Below, in pieces: positions 32,958-41,162 of a stretch of DNA of 53,260 nucleotides. The DNA comes from Clostridiales bacterium (GTDB lineage Bacteria; Bacillota; Clostridia; Christensenellales; CAG-138). The stretch covers positions 1 through 53,260 of the forward strand of contig SFCQ01000018.1 in the NCBI GenBank assembly GCA_004558525.1, read 5' to 3'. The position numbers were made by a program, and so were the translations under genes. Position 1 is the first letter of the stretch; every line of letters starts with the position of its first letter. The notes under the pieces are model-generated. The model did no database searches. It was given only the letters and a program-made list of their open reading frames with translations, and was not told the DNA's origin.

Positions 32958-34685
32958 TCACGCCACCCCCTTTTGCTGGGAGATGTATACCTCCCTGTAT
33001 ATCTCGCTTCGCTGCATAAGCTCCTCATGCGTGCCAATGTCGCTTATGCGGCCCTCATCCATCACCACTATCCTGTCCGCGTCCATAACGCTTGATATGC
33101 GCTGGGCGATTATTATAGTTGTGGTGGAGCTAAGCTCCTCCCTGAGGGCCTTTCTTATGGCGGCGTCCGTAGCGGTATCCACCGCGCTTGTCGAATCGTC
33201 AAGTATTATTATCCTCGGCTTGGATATAAGCGCCCTGGCTATGCACAATCTCTGCTTCTGCCCGCCGGAAACGTTCACGCCGCCCTGCCCAAGCTCGGTA
33301 TCGTAGCCGTCGGGGAAGCTCTTTACAAAGCCGTCCGCAGCGGCGGCGGAGCAGGCAGCCTCTATCTCCTCCTCGCTGGCGTTTTCGTCGCCCCATTTCA
33401 GGTTATCCCTTATCGTGCCCGAGAAAAGAACGTTCTTTTGCAGCACCATTGATACGCTCCGCCTGAGCGTATCCAGCTTATACTCCCTCACGTCGTGTCC
33501 GGCCACCCTTACGGAGCCGCTTGTTGCATCATAAAGCCTTGGTATAAGCTGCACCAGCGTAGATTTCGCGCTGCCGGTGCCGCCTATTATGCCTATCGTC
33601 TCACCCGAGGCTATCCTAAGGCTTATATGCTCAAGGTTCGGGTTGCCCTCATCGCCGCTGTAGCTGAAGGATACGTCGTCAAACTCTATGGAGCCGTCAT
33701 TTACATTAAGCTCCGCGTCCGCTTCGTCGTCGTTTATGGAGGGCTTCTCGTCCAGCACCTCGGCAATCCTTGAGGCGCTTGCCTTGCTCATCACGAGCAT
33801 TACCATCATCATCGCCACCATCATAACCGCGGAAAGCACCTGCCCAATGTAGCTTATAAAGCTTATCAGGTCGCCGGAAAGCAGCTTGCCGCCTATTATA
33901 TGCACGCCGCCCATGTAGCACACGGCCACCATGCATATGTATACCACATACTGCGCCAGAGGCATTGCCGTGACCAGCAGCTTTTCGGCCTTTATCTGAT
34001 AATCGCGCACCTCTTTTGCGGAAAAGGTGAACTTCTCGTCCTCATGCTCCTCCCGCACATAGGCCTTTACGACCCTCATGGCCGTAAGATTCTCCTGCAC
34101 GCTTGCGTTCATCGCGTCAATCTTTGAAAGCATGGCCTTGAACCGCGGGAAGGTCTTTACCGCGAATATGCCTACGAACACCGCCATGAACGGCAGCGCA
34201 AACAGAAACACCACCGCAAGGTCCGCGCTTATCCTCACGGCCATTATTGTGGCCGCGACCAGCATGAACGGCGCGCGTATGAACGTGCGCACCGCCGACA
34301 TGTATGTGTTCTGTATCGTATTCACATCCGTAGTGAGCCTTGTTATAAGGCTTGCTGTGGAAAAACGATCCACATTTGCAAAGGAAAAGGCCTGCACCCT
34401 TTCAAACAGGTCGCCCCTCAGGTTCTTTGCAAAGCCGGCGCTTGCCACGCTTGCGAATCTTGCCGAAAGCATGCCGAGGCCCAGCGATAAAAGCGCCATA
34501 AGTATCATCATAAGCCCCCGCTGCAATATAAAGCCCGTATCGCGGTTGGCTATGCCTATGTTCACTATATCCGCCATAAGGAACGGAATATTTACCTCCA
34601 CTACTACCTCGCCCACTATCGTCAGCGCGGCCAGCAGGGACTTTAATCTGTACCCCTTTGTATATGGAAAAAGCTTCCTTATCAT
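32958..34685 (-). CDS. ABC exporter half-transporter, degenerate-site subunit
   Basis: 575 residues with six membrane helices and an ATPase domain. Walker A reads GGTGSAKST (Ala where Gly is usual), the signature VSGGQKQR is intact and Walker B is IIILDDSTSAVD with Asp in place of the catalytic Glu. This is the pattern of the non-hydrolysing site of heterodimeric exporters. Its ATG overlaps the stop of the MarR gene (ATGA). Expression is therefore tied to the regulator; substrate unknown. Confidence 0.93.
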   Translation of the reverse strand: MIRKLFPYTKGYRLKSLLAALTIVGEVVVEVNIPFLMADIVNIGIANRDTGFILQRGLMMILMALLSLGLGMLSARFASVASAGFAKNLRGDLFERVQAFSFANVDRFSTASLITRLTTDVNTIQNTYMSAVRTFIRAPFMLVAATIMAVRISADLAVVFLFALPFMAVFVGIFAVKTFPRFKAMLSKIDAMNASVQENLTAMRVVKAYVREEHEDEKFTFSAKEVRDYQIKAEKLLVTAMPLAQYVVYICMVAVCYMGGVHIIGGKLLSGDLISFISYIGQVLSAVMMVAMMMVMLVMSKASASRIAEVLDEKPSINDDEADAELNVNDGSIEFDDVSFSYSGDEGNPNLEHISLRIASGETIGIIGGTGSAKSTLVQLIPRLYDATSGSVRVAGHDVREYKLDTLRRSVSMVLQKNVLFSGTIRDNLKWGDENASEEEIEAACSAAAADGFVKSFPDGYDTELGQGGVNVSGGQKQRLCIARALISKPRIIILDDSTSAVDTATDAAIRKALREELSSTTTIIIAQRISSVMDADRIVVMDEGRISDIGTHEELMQRSEIYREVYISQQKGVA

Positions 34686-35197
34686 TCCCTGTTCTCATCC
34701 TCCATTCTGTGCAGCTCCTTGATAAGCTCGGATACGCTGCTTTGCGCCTTATCCTTGCCAAGGTTAGCCGTCATTCTATCCAAAAAGCTTATAAGAAGCT
34801 GCTTTTCCGCACCATCTAAGCCATATAGCATGGCCTCGTCCAGCTCCCTGAAAAGCTCCTTGATCCTTATATGGTTCTTTCTTCCCTTCTCGGTAAGCTC
34901 AAGCCTGTTGCGCCTTAGGTCGCACTCGTCGGCGGTCCTTTTTATCAGGCCCGCCTTCTCCATCCTTCTTACGCTGCACGCTATGCTCGGCGCGCTTATG
35001 CCTATGGCCTCGGCTGCATCGGCCTGCGTGCAGCCCGGGTGCTGCTCTATATAGTCAAGTATGGGGCCCTGCCCCCTGTGCGCGTCCGTACCCTTGAGCA
35101 TGCATTGTATGCGCATGCGGCGTATAAGCTCCAGCCTGTGCAGGCATTCCACTATGCGCTTGTTTTCATCTGCGCTGCCGGCTTTTGCATTTTCCAC
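34682..35197 (-). CDS. MarR family transcriptional regulator
   Basis: 171 residues. A winged helix is visible: IEQHPGCTQADAAEAIGISAPSIACSVRRMEKAGLIKR followed by the wing ADECDLRRNRLELTEKG (split here for reading), then long dimerisation helices. It begins with GTG, 8 bases after GGGGG. It heads an operon with the two ABC genes and should repress it until a ligand, possibly the exported compound, releases it; the palindrome at 35256-35274 is the best operator candidate. Confidence 0.9.
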   Translation of the reverse strand: MENAKAGSADENKRIVECLHRLELIRRMRIQCMLKGTDAHRGQGPILDYIEQHPGCTQADAAEAIGISAPSIACSVRRMEKAGLIKRTADECDLRRNRLELTEKGRKNHIRIKELFRELDEAMLYGLDGAEKQLLISFLDRMTANLGKDKAQSSVSELIKELHRMEDENRE

Positions 35198-35255
35198 GCT
35201 ATTCGCCCCCTTTCCTCATATTTCGGCCTTATCCTGCCGTATCGGCCATAAAAAG

Positions 35256-35274
35256 TTAATTAGTTAATAATTAA
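35256..35274. promoter_or_regulatory. probable MarR operator
   Basis: Perfect 7-bp inverted repeat TTAATTA-GTTAA-TAATTAA, lying just after the predicted transcription start of the MarR/ABC operon, where a bound dimer would block initiation. Confidence 0.6.
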
Positions 35275-35287
35275 GTGGCTAAGCGAT

Positions 35288-35316
35288 ATTTTAGGTTCAA
35301 AACAGTCAAAAGTCAA
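35288..35316 (-). promoter_or_regulatory. sigma-A promoter of the marR-ABC operon
   Basis: Minus strand TTGACT (35311-35316), 17-base spacer, TAAAAT (35288-35293). Confidence 0.65.
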
Positions 35317-35496
35317 CAGCGTTTTGCGCACTTTACAATTTTGCCCAAATTGCGCTTTATAAGCGCCAAAAGATGAACCTAAACGCCAAATTAAGGCCCT
35401 ACCGCCGCGAAAAATGCGGTGATATGCTTTAGTCACGGAACAAAATTCCAAATTTCAATAAAAATCTTAATAATAATAGGCATAAGGAGGATACAT

Positions 35497-36291
35497 ATGA
35501 CAAAATTTAAGGTTTTGATGGCGGACGGCAACGCGCAGCTTCTTGCGGCGATGAAGGACTACTTTAGCGCGCAGGAGCGCATAGCATGCTTTGACACGGT
35601 ATCCGATGGCATAAGCGCGCTTGAGGCGCTGAACAAGAGCCGCTACGATGTGCTTATAAGCGAGCTTATCATGCCCAGGGCGGATGGGTTTGAGATACTT
35701 GAGCGCATGGCTGCGGGCCTTGTGAGCGACGCGCCCAGCGTTATGGTGGTAAGCGCCATGCGCAGCGAGGACATGGTACAGCGCGCCTGCGCGCTGGGGG
35801 CCAAGTACTACATGGTAAAGCCGGTAGAGCCCGAGGCCGTGTTCAAAAGAATGCTGGATATGGCGGACGAGCAGCAGCCCAGGTATTCGCAGCTGCTGAT
35901 GCCGTCCCAGCAGCCCAAAACGCTTGATGAAAAGATAACGTCGGTATTTCTTGTTATAGGCATACCCGCGCACATAAAGGGCTATCACTACCTGAGGGAG
36001 GCCATACGCATGGTCTACTACCAACCCGAGCTTATAAACCGCATAACAAAGGAGCTTTACCCGGGCATAGCCAAGCGCTTCTCAACCTCAGCCTCAAAGG
36101 TGGAGCGCGCCATACGCCACTCCATAGAGGTGGCCTGGACCCGCGGCAAGATAGAGAATATAAACCAGCTGTTCGGCTATAATATCTACTCCAAGAATGA
36201 CAAGCCCACCAACGGCGAGTTCATCGCCCTTGTTGCAGACAAGCTCATAATGGAGGACGCCAGGGAAAGGGACGTCAAGAGCGCGGTATAA
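35497..36291 (+). CDS. spo0A: Spo0A-type response regulator with altered phosphorylation site
   Basis: 264 residues, start behind AAGGAGG. The C-terminal effector domain (about 145-255) is clearly Spo0A: GIPAHIKGYHYLREAI, LYPGIAKRFSTSASKVERAIRH, IEVAWTRGKIENI and KPTNGEFIALVADKL. The receiver domain aligns with Bacillus Spo0A without gaps over the first 64 residues, but the acidic pair Asp10-Asp11 reads Asp10-Gly11 and the phosphoacceptor Asp56 is Glu56 (DVLISELIMP). The Thr/Ser (VVSAM) and Lys (MVKP) positions are kept. Phosphorelay control is therefore unlikely in the normal form; Glu may mimic the phosphorylated state. No sporulation genes adjoin it. Master regulator of sporulation and stationary phase in the family. 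Confidence 0.92.
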   Translation: MTKFKVLMADGNAQLLAAMKDYFSAQERIACFDTVSDGISALEALNKSRYDVLISELIMPRADGFEILERMAAGLVSDAPSVMVVSAMRSEDMVQRACALGAKYYMVKPVEPEAVFKRMLDMADEQQPRYSQLLMPSQQPKTLDEKITSVFLVIGIPAHIKGYHYLREAIRMVYYQPELINRITKELYPGIAKRFSTSASKVERAIRHSIEVAWTRGKIENINQLFGYNIYSKNDKPTNGEFIALVADKLIMEDARERDVKSAV

Positions 36292-36330
36292 GGCTGTCTA
36301 AAGGGCGGAGAGCGGTCGCTTCATAGCAAC

Positions 36331-36556
36331 GAAAAAAGCGGCGCTCAGCCGCTTTCAGCAGGTCGATAAGCCCTGGGGTTGTTAAGGGGCGGCTGCCCCT
36401 TAAGCTAATTCCGGCTCTGACGGCATGTGCGTCAGAACGGATGAAAGCCTTCAGGTTCTCATACCTTGCGGGTTTTGCCGCCCGCGAGCTAATGCGAGAG
36501 GCGAAACCCGTGAAAACTCGAAAAAGTGGCTGGTCGCCACTTTTTTGACAGACTGC
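36331..36556 (-). repeat. hairpin-rich intergenic repeat, copy C
   Basis: Reverse orientation, so it follows ptb (minus strand) after about 52 bases, next to a pre-existing hairpin GGGATAGCTTT / AAAGCTATCCC (36557-36582). Read on the minus strand it starts GTCAAAAAAGTGGC-GACCA-GCCACTTTTTCGA and ends AACAACCCCAGGGCTTATCGAC. An extra hairpin AAAGCGGC-GCTCA-GCCGCTTT (36335-36355) at its far end can also serve as terminator for spo0A on the plus strand. Sequence details group it with copy D. Confidence 0.92.
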
Positions 36557-36582
36557 GGGATAGCTTTAATAAAAGCTATCCC
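36557..36582 (-). terminator. hairpin after ptb
   Basis: Perfect 11-bp stem GGGATAGCTTT / AAAGCTATCCC with 4-base loop, 26 bases after the ptb stop. It has no T run itself; the neighbouring repeat copy C supplies one. Confidence 0.55.
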
Positions 36583-36607
36583 TGCTGCTTGTTTAAGCTA
36601 AGGAGTC

Positions 36608-37519
36608 TTATATGTTCTTCCCTGCCATCAGCGAGGCCACGGCCATGGAAAAGAACTTCTCCTCCGCGCTGGAGCCGCGGCTGGTAAGCACTATAGGCAC
36701 CTTTGCGCCCATAATCACGCCGCCCATCTCCGCCTTGGCGGTAACTATAAGGCATTTGCCGAGTATGTTGCCCGCGTCTATATCCGGCACTATCAGCGCG
36801 TCAAAATCGCCGCAGTACTGGCAATCGACTCCCTTGTGGTGGGCTATGGCCTTATCCATCGCCACATCGTAGGAAAGCGGCCCTTCAACTATGCAGTGCT
36901 GTATCAGCCCTTCCTGATTCATGCGCTTAAGCTCGGCAGCCTCAACGGTAGCCTTCATGCGCGGGTTGACCTTCTCTATCGCTGCAAGCACGGCCACCTT
37001 GGGCAGCTTGTAGCCCATTCTCAGCATTGCATCGACCGCGTTTTCGATTATGCCCACCTTCTCCTCAAGCGATGGATACATCACCATTCCGCCATCCGTA
37101 GTTACGAGCAGCTTATGGTAATTTGGCACGTTTGAAAAGAACACGACGTGGCTCATCAGCTTGCCCGTTCTAAGATTATTCTCCTTGGCGACTACGGGGT
37201 GCAGCATGTCTCGCGTTTCTATAAGGCCCTTCATAAGCACGTTGGCGCTTGAATCCTTAACAAGCTCCACAGCTACCTGAGCCTCCGTATTCTCACTGGC
37301 ATCAATTATATTGTAGTCTGATGGATTTCTGTCAAAGGAGCGCAGTATCTCCCTTATCCTGCCGGCATTGCCTACAAATATCGGCACGGCAATGTCCTGC
37401 TGCTCAGCCCTCAGCGCAGCCTCTATGACCGGCGCGTCATGCGCGCCCGCTATGGCAACGCTGCGCTCCGTCTCCTTAAGCTTTACCGCTGCAACCACTT
37501 CGTCAAAGTTCTTGTACAT
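36608..37519 (-). CDS. ptb: phosphate butyryltransferase
   Basis: 303 residues of the phosphate acetyl/butyryltransferase family, converting acyl-CoA and phosphate into acyl phosphate and CoA. Recognised by VLMKGLIETRDMLHPVV, MSHVVFFSNVPNYHKLLVTTDGGM (read in pieces), VAVLAAIEKVNPRMKAT and the C-terminal AGNILGKCLIVTAKAEMGGVIMGAKVPIVLTSRG. It is the third gene of iorA-iorB-ptb, 31 bases after iorB, which points to acyl-CoAs from 2-oxoacid oxidation as substrate, with the kinase (buk) at 4450 finishing the path. Butyryl versus branched acyl preference cannot be told. Confidence 0.92.
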   Translation of the reverse strand: MYKNFDEVVAAVKLKETERSVAIAGAHDAPVIEAALRAEQQDIAVPIFVGNAGRIREILRSFDRNPSDYNIIDASENTEAQVAVELVKDSSANVLMKGLIETRDMLHPVVAKENNLRTGKLMSHVVFFSNVPNYHKLLVTTDGGMVMYPSLEEKVGIIENAVDAMLRMGYKLPKVAVLAAIEKVNPRMKATVEAAELKRMNQEGLIQHCIVEGPLSYDVAMDKAIAHHKGVDCQYCGDFDALIVPDIDAGNILGKCLIVTAKAEMGGVIMGAKVPIVLTSRGSSAEEKFFSMAVASLMAGKNI

Positions 37520-37550
37520 TCTTGTTGTCCTGCTCCAGTTTTACTAAATA

Positions 37551-38123
37551 TTACTCCATGCCATAGCCTGCCCTGTAGGCGGCAATGTTCATGTCCACAG
37601 CCTTTGCCGGAACGAAGCGCTTAACAAGCTCCTCCCAGTCAACGCCGTCAAGCTTCATGGCCTTTACCAGCGCGCCGAGCAGCACTATGTTCTGAGCCCT
37701 TATGCTGCCGAGCCTTTCAGCCGTTTCGGCGGCCTTTATAACAAGCACATGCTCAACATGCTTCTTTATTTCGTCAATGGCGCCGTGCGGATACTGCTCA
37801 GCCCCGCTGAGCACGGGCATGGGATATATCTCCCTTTCATCGGTTATCAGCGTGCCGCCCTTTTTGAGGAACGGCAGCGCCCTCAGCGCCTCCGCCTTTT
37901 CAAACGATATCACCATATCCGCCTCGGCAAGGCCTATGTTGGGCGCGTAAACGCTTTCGCCATACTTTATCTGGGTAGAAACGCTGCCTCCGCGCTGGCT
38001 CATGCCGTGTATCTCGCTCATTTTAACCTGATACCCCAGCTGAGTCAACCCAGCCGTAAGAATCTTGGAGATCAGTATAGTGCCCTGACCGCCGACACCA
38101 ACCAGAAGAATGCTGTTAGCCAT
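37551..38123 (-). CDS. iorB: indolepyruvate ferredoxin oxidoreductase, beta subunit
   Basis: 190 residues, gamma-type oxidoreductase domain: LLVGVGGQGTILISKIL, SEIHGMSQRGGSVSTQIKYG and an APNIGLAEADMVISFEKAEALR stretch. With IorA it oxidises aryl- or branched 2-oxoacids with CoA to acyl-CoA, reducing ferredoxin. The ATG is one base behind the iorA stop. Confidence 0.94.
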   Translation of the reverse strand: MANSILLVGVGGQGTILISKILTAGLTQLGYQVKMSEIHGMSQRGGSVSTQIKYGESVYAPNIGLAEADMVISFEKAEALRALPFLKKGGTLITDEREIYPMPVLSGAEQYPHGAIDEIKKHVEHVLVIKAAETAERLGSIRAQNIVLLGALVKAMKLDGVDWEELVKRFVPAKAVDMNIAAYRAGYGME

Positions 38124-38124
38124 A

Positions 38125-39906
38125 TTATTTCTCCTTCCTTTCTATCGCGCCGAACTTGCACATATGCATGCAAAGCCCGCAGCCGGTGCAGCTCGCGGTA
38201 TCGAATATCCTTGCCTTGCCGTTTTCAAACTCTATGGCCGGGCAGGCTATCTTCATGCACTGCTTGCAGCCGCGGCACTTGTCGCCGTCTATTTCGCAGT
38301 GTCTTGCGGCGTTTTGCTTCTGCACCTCTTTAATGAGCGCGCAGGGGCGGCGGGTGATTATCACGAACGGGCCCTTCACGCTAAGGCCGGCCTCCACCGC
38401 GTTCCTCACGGCCTCTATATCCAGCGGATCCACCACTACCACCCTGTCCCTTGCCAGGCCGGTGGCGAGCGCAAGCTTTTCTATATCCAGCGCGGGACTC
38501 AGCTCGCCCATAAGGTTCCTTGTGGTACCCGGATTATCCTGATGCCCCGTCATGGCGGTTATGGAGTTGTCAAGTATGCAGGCTATAACGTTCGCATCGG
38601 CAGCCACAACGTCCATAAGGCTGGTCATGCCGCTGTGGAAGAAGGTTGAATCGCCAAGGCAGCCGAGGGCCTTCCTCGTGTCGCCCTGCATCTCAAGCGC
38701 CTTTGCAAGGCCTATTATACTGCTTATGCCGCTGCCCATGCATATTGTGGCGTCAAGGGCGTTGAGCGGCGGGTTTATGCCAAGGGTGTAGCAGCCTATA
38801 TCGCCTATGGGCACTATGGACTTGTTAAGGTATTTCGTAAGCGCGAAGAAGAAGCCCCTGTGCGGGCAGCCTGCGCAAAGCACCGGCGGGCGCGCGGGAG
38901 CCTTTATGGCGGCCTCGTAGCCCTCCTCTGCGGTGCCTGGCAGGAAAGCGTCGCGTATTATCCTTGCGTTAAGCTCGTCGCATATGGGCAGCCTGGCCTT
39001 GCCTATGGCGCCAGTGAAGCCGAGCGCATGCACAGCGTCCTCAAGGTACGGATCGTTTTCCTCTATAACATAAATGGTGTCGTATTTTGAGCAGAAATCA
39101 GCCATCAGCCTGCGCGGCAGCGGATAGGTCAGCCCGAGCTTAAGATAATCAACGGTGTTTCCGAACACCTCCTTGGCATGCTCATAAGCTATGCCGCTGG
39201 TGACTACGCCTATTTTGGCTCCGTTTGCCTCCACCCTGTTGAACGGGCAGTCGTTTGAGTATTCCTCAAGCTTTTTGAGCATCTCTTCCCTGTATATATG
39301 CCTTGCGCGGGCGTGGGCCGGCAGCATGGCGTTCTTCTTGGGGTCGCGCACATACTTTTTAACGGGGACCTCCTGCCTTTCCTCAAGCTTTACAAGGCTC
39401 TTGGAGTGGCAGACCCTTGTTGTCATCCTGAGCATGACCAGCGTATCGAACCTTTCGGAGATATCGAACGCCGCCTTTGCAAAGTCGCGGCACTCCGCGC
39501 TGTCAGAAGGCTCCATCATAGCTATCTTGGCATGCGGGGCGTAGAGCCTGTTGTCCTGCTCGTTCTGGCTGCTGTGGCAGCCCGGGTCGTCGGCCGATAC
39601 GAACACGAAGCCGCCGTTAACGCCGCTGTAAGCCATGGTGAATATGGGGTCCGCCGCAACGTTCATGCCAACGTGCTTCATCGCGGCGAAAGCCCTCGCT
39701 CCGCCTATGCTCGCTCCGGAGGCTATCTCAACAGCCGTCTTTTCGTTGCAGGCCCATTGACAGTATATCTTATCCTTATACTTTTGTCCTATGTTTTCAA
39801 GTATCTCGGTGCTGGGCGTGCCCGGATAAGCCGCCGCCACATGGCAGCCGGCCTCGTATACGCCGCGCGCAACGGCCTCGTTGCCGCTTAGCATTTCCAT
39901 CTGCAT
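38125..39906 (-). CDS. iorA: indolepyruvate ferredoxin oxidoreductase, alpha subunit
   Basis: 593 residues. N-terminal pyrimidine-binding domain (AAYPGTPSTEIL, ACNEKTAVEIASGASIGG), a middle domain (KIGVVTSGIAYEHAKEV), the thiamine diphosphate domain with LCAGCPHRGFFFAL, GDIGCYTLG and GCLGDSTFFHSGMTSLMD, and a C-terminal ferredoxin domain carrying two CxxCxxC clusters (CRGCKQCMKIACP and CTGCGLCMHMCKFG). It catalyses oxidative decarboxylation of indolepyruvate-like 2-oxoacids in anaerobic amino acid fermentation. First gene of the operon, GGAGG 9 bases before ATG. Confidence 0.96.
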   Translation of the reverse strand: MQMEMLSGNEAVARGVYEAGCHVAAAYPGTPSTEILENIGQKYKDKIYCQWACNEKTAVEIASGASIGGARAFAAMKHVGMNVAADPIFTMAYSGVNGGFVFVSADDPGCHSSQNEQDNRLYAPHAKIAMMEPSDSAECRDFAKAAFDISERFDTLVMLRMTTRVCHSKSLVKLEERQEVPVKKYVRDPKKNAMLPAHARARHIYREEMLKKLEEYSNDCPFNRVEANGAKIGVVTSGIAYEHAKEVFGNTVDYLKLGLTYPLPRRLMADFCSKYDTIYVIEENDPYLEDAVHALGFTGAIGKARLPICDELNARIIRDAFLPGTAEEGYEAAIKAPARPPVLCAGCPHRGFFFALTKYLNKSIVPIGDIGCYTLGINPPLNALDATICMGSGISSIIGLAKALEMQGDTRKALGCLGDSTFFHSGMTSLMDVVAADANVIACILDNSITAMTGHQDNPGTTRNLMGELSPALDIEKLALATGLARDRVVVVDPLDIEAVRNAVEAGLSVKGPFVIITRRPCALIKEVQKQNAARHCEIDGDKCRGCKQCMKIACPAIEFENGKARIFDTASCTGCGLCMHMCKFGAIERKEK

Positions 39907-39957
39907 GAATCATTACCTCCTTTTAGCCTGACAAAGATATGGTAGCTTATTTAGTTT

Positions 39958-39986
39958 ATGATACCATCGGCGTGTTTTACGCGCAA
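39958..39986 (-). promoter_or_regulatory. probable sigma-A promoter of iorA-iorB-ptb
   Basis: Minus strand TTGCGC (39981-39986), 17-base spacer, TATCAT (39958-39963). ATGGTA (39940-39945) and TACCAT (39961-39966) form an inverted repeat touching the -10, possibly an operator. Confidence 0.5.
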
Positions 39987-40057
39987 TTATATGTTAAACG
40001 ATATATTATCTATTCTCATTTCCGAGAAAGCGCCGTAAACCGTGTAAAGCACATTAA

Positions 40058-40085
40058 GAAATGGAGGCTCTGCGGCGTCCATTTC
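40058..40085 (-). terminator. terminator-like hairpin after the ROK kinase gene
   Basis: GAAATGGA (40058-40065) pairs with TCCATTTC (40078-40085), 12-base loop; on the minus strand followed by TTAATG. It lies 90 bases after the ROK kinase stop in an otherwise gene-free 269-base gap. Confidence 0.5.
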
Positions 40086-40175
40086 CAATGCATATCACGG
40101 TTCTGGGCAGAATATTATATAAGCCCTGAAATTGTTTACTTGTTTACATTATACTGTTATAGCTGATGTATAAGC

Positions 40176-41129
40176 CTATTTCGCCGTCCTATGCAGCAGC
40201 GCCGCGCCGACTATGCCCGCGTCGTTGCCAAGCTTGGCCTTAACTATTGCCGCGTGCTCTTTATAGAAGCTCTTTTTCTCAACGTTTTTGCGCACCGGCT
40301 CGAGCAAAAACTCGCCCGCGCCGCTCACGCCGCCGCCAATGGCTATGGCCATAGGGTCAAGCGTGTTTATTATGGAGGCTATGCCGCTGCCCAGCGCGTC
40401 CACATAGTCATTGAATATGGCCATGGCCTCGCCGTCGCCCCGCTTTGCCGCGTCTATCACGAGCTTTGCGTCTATCCTCTGGGCGTCGCCGCCGCATGCC
40501 CCGTATATAAGGCTGTGCTCATTTTTTGCTATGGACTCCCTCGCCCGCCTTATTATGGCCGTAGCGGAGCAGCGCGCCTCAAAGCAGCCGCTCACCCCGC
40601 AGGAGCATACGGGGCCGGCGAGCCTGTCTATTATCATATGCCCAAGCTCCACGCCGTTGCCCATGCCGCCGGTGAACAGCGCCCCGTTCAGTATAACCCC
40701 GCCGCCAACGCCCGTGCCGAGCGTTATAAGCAGGCAGTTTTCATACCCCCTCAGCGCGCCGCAGCAGTATTCCGCCCACGCGGCGGCATCGGCGTCGTTT
40801 GCCATAAGCACGTTTATCCTGCCGCCAAGCTCGTTTTCTATAAGCTCAGGCAGCGGCGTATCCTCAAAGCCAAGGTTATATGCGTTAAGTATGCGCCTTT
40901 TGTCCCTTGAAAGGCTGCCTGGCACGGCTATGCCTATATAGCTTATGCTCTGGCCCGCGCCAAGGCTTGCCTCAAGCGCTTTAGTCATGCCGGCTATCAG
41001 CGCCGGAGCCTTTTCCGGCTCCCCCTTGGGATACGGCCTTTCAAGCCTTGCAAGCTCGTCAGCGCCGTCAAAAAGCGCGCCCGCTATGTGCGAGCCGCCT
41101 ATGTCGAAGCCTATGCTGTATGCGCCCAT
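40176..41129 (-). CDS. ROK family sugar kinase (glucokinase-like)
   Basis: 317 residues. FDIGGSHIAGALFDG is the ATP phosphate loop, ANDADAAAWAE carries the catalytic Asp, ITLGTGVGGGVILNG the second phosphate motif, and GHMIIDRLAGPVCSCGVSGCFEARCS the ROK signature with the zinc-binding CxCGxxGCxE. It phosphorylates glucose or a related hexose. It ends the operon uvrC-HAD-hprK-ROK, next to HPr kinase, so a role in sugar uptake and catabolite control is likely. AAGGAGG lies 4 bases before the ATG. Confidence 0.92.
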   Translation of the reverse strand: MGAYSIGFDIGGSHIAGALFDGADELARLERPYPKGEPEKAPALIAGMTKALEASLGAGQSISYIGIAVPGSLSRDKRRILNAYNLGFEDTPLPELIENELGGRINVLMANDADAAAWAEYCCGALRGYENCLLITLGTGVGGGVILNGALFTGGMGNGVELGHMIIDRLAGPVCSCGVSGCFEARCSATAIIRRARESIAKNEHSLIYGACGGDAQRIDAKLVIDAAKRGDGEAMAIFNDYVDALGSGIASIINTLDPMAIAIGGGVSGAGEFLLEPVRKNVEKKSFYKEHAAIVKAKLGNDAGIVGAALLHRTAK

Positions 41130-41162
41130 ACGCCCTCCTTATAAGCTGCTGTGAATATAGCG

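Noticed and set aside
39939..40166. Plus-strand open frame of 75 codons in the gap between iorA and the ROK kinase
   Set aside because: No ribosome site or recognisable domain; it crosses the iorA promoter and a terminator hairpin of the minus strand.
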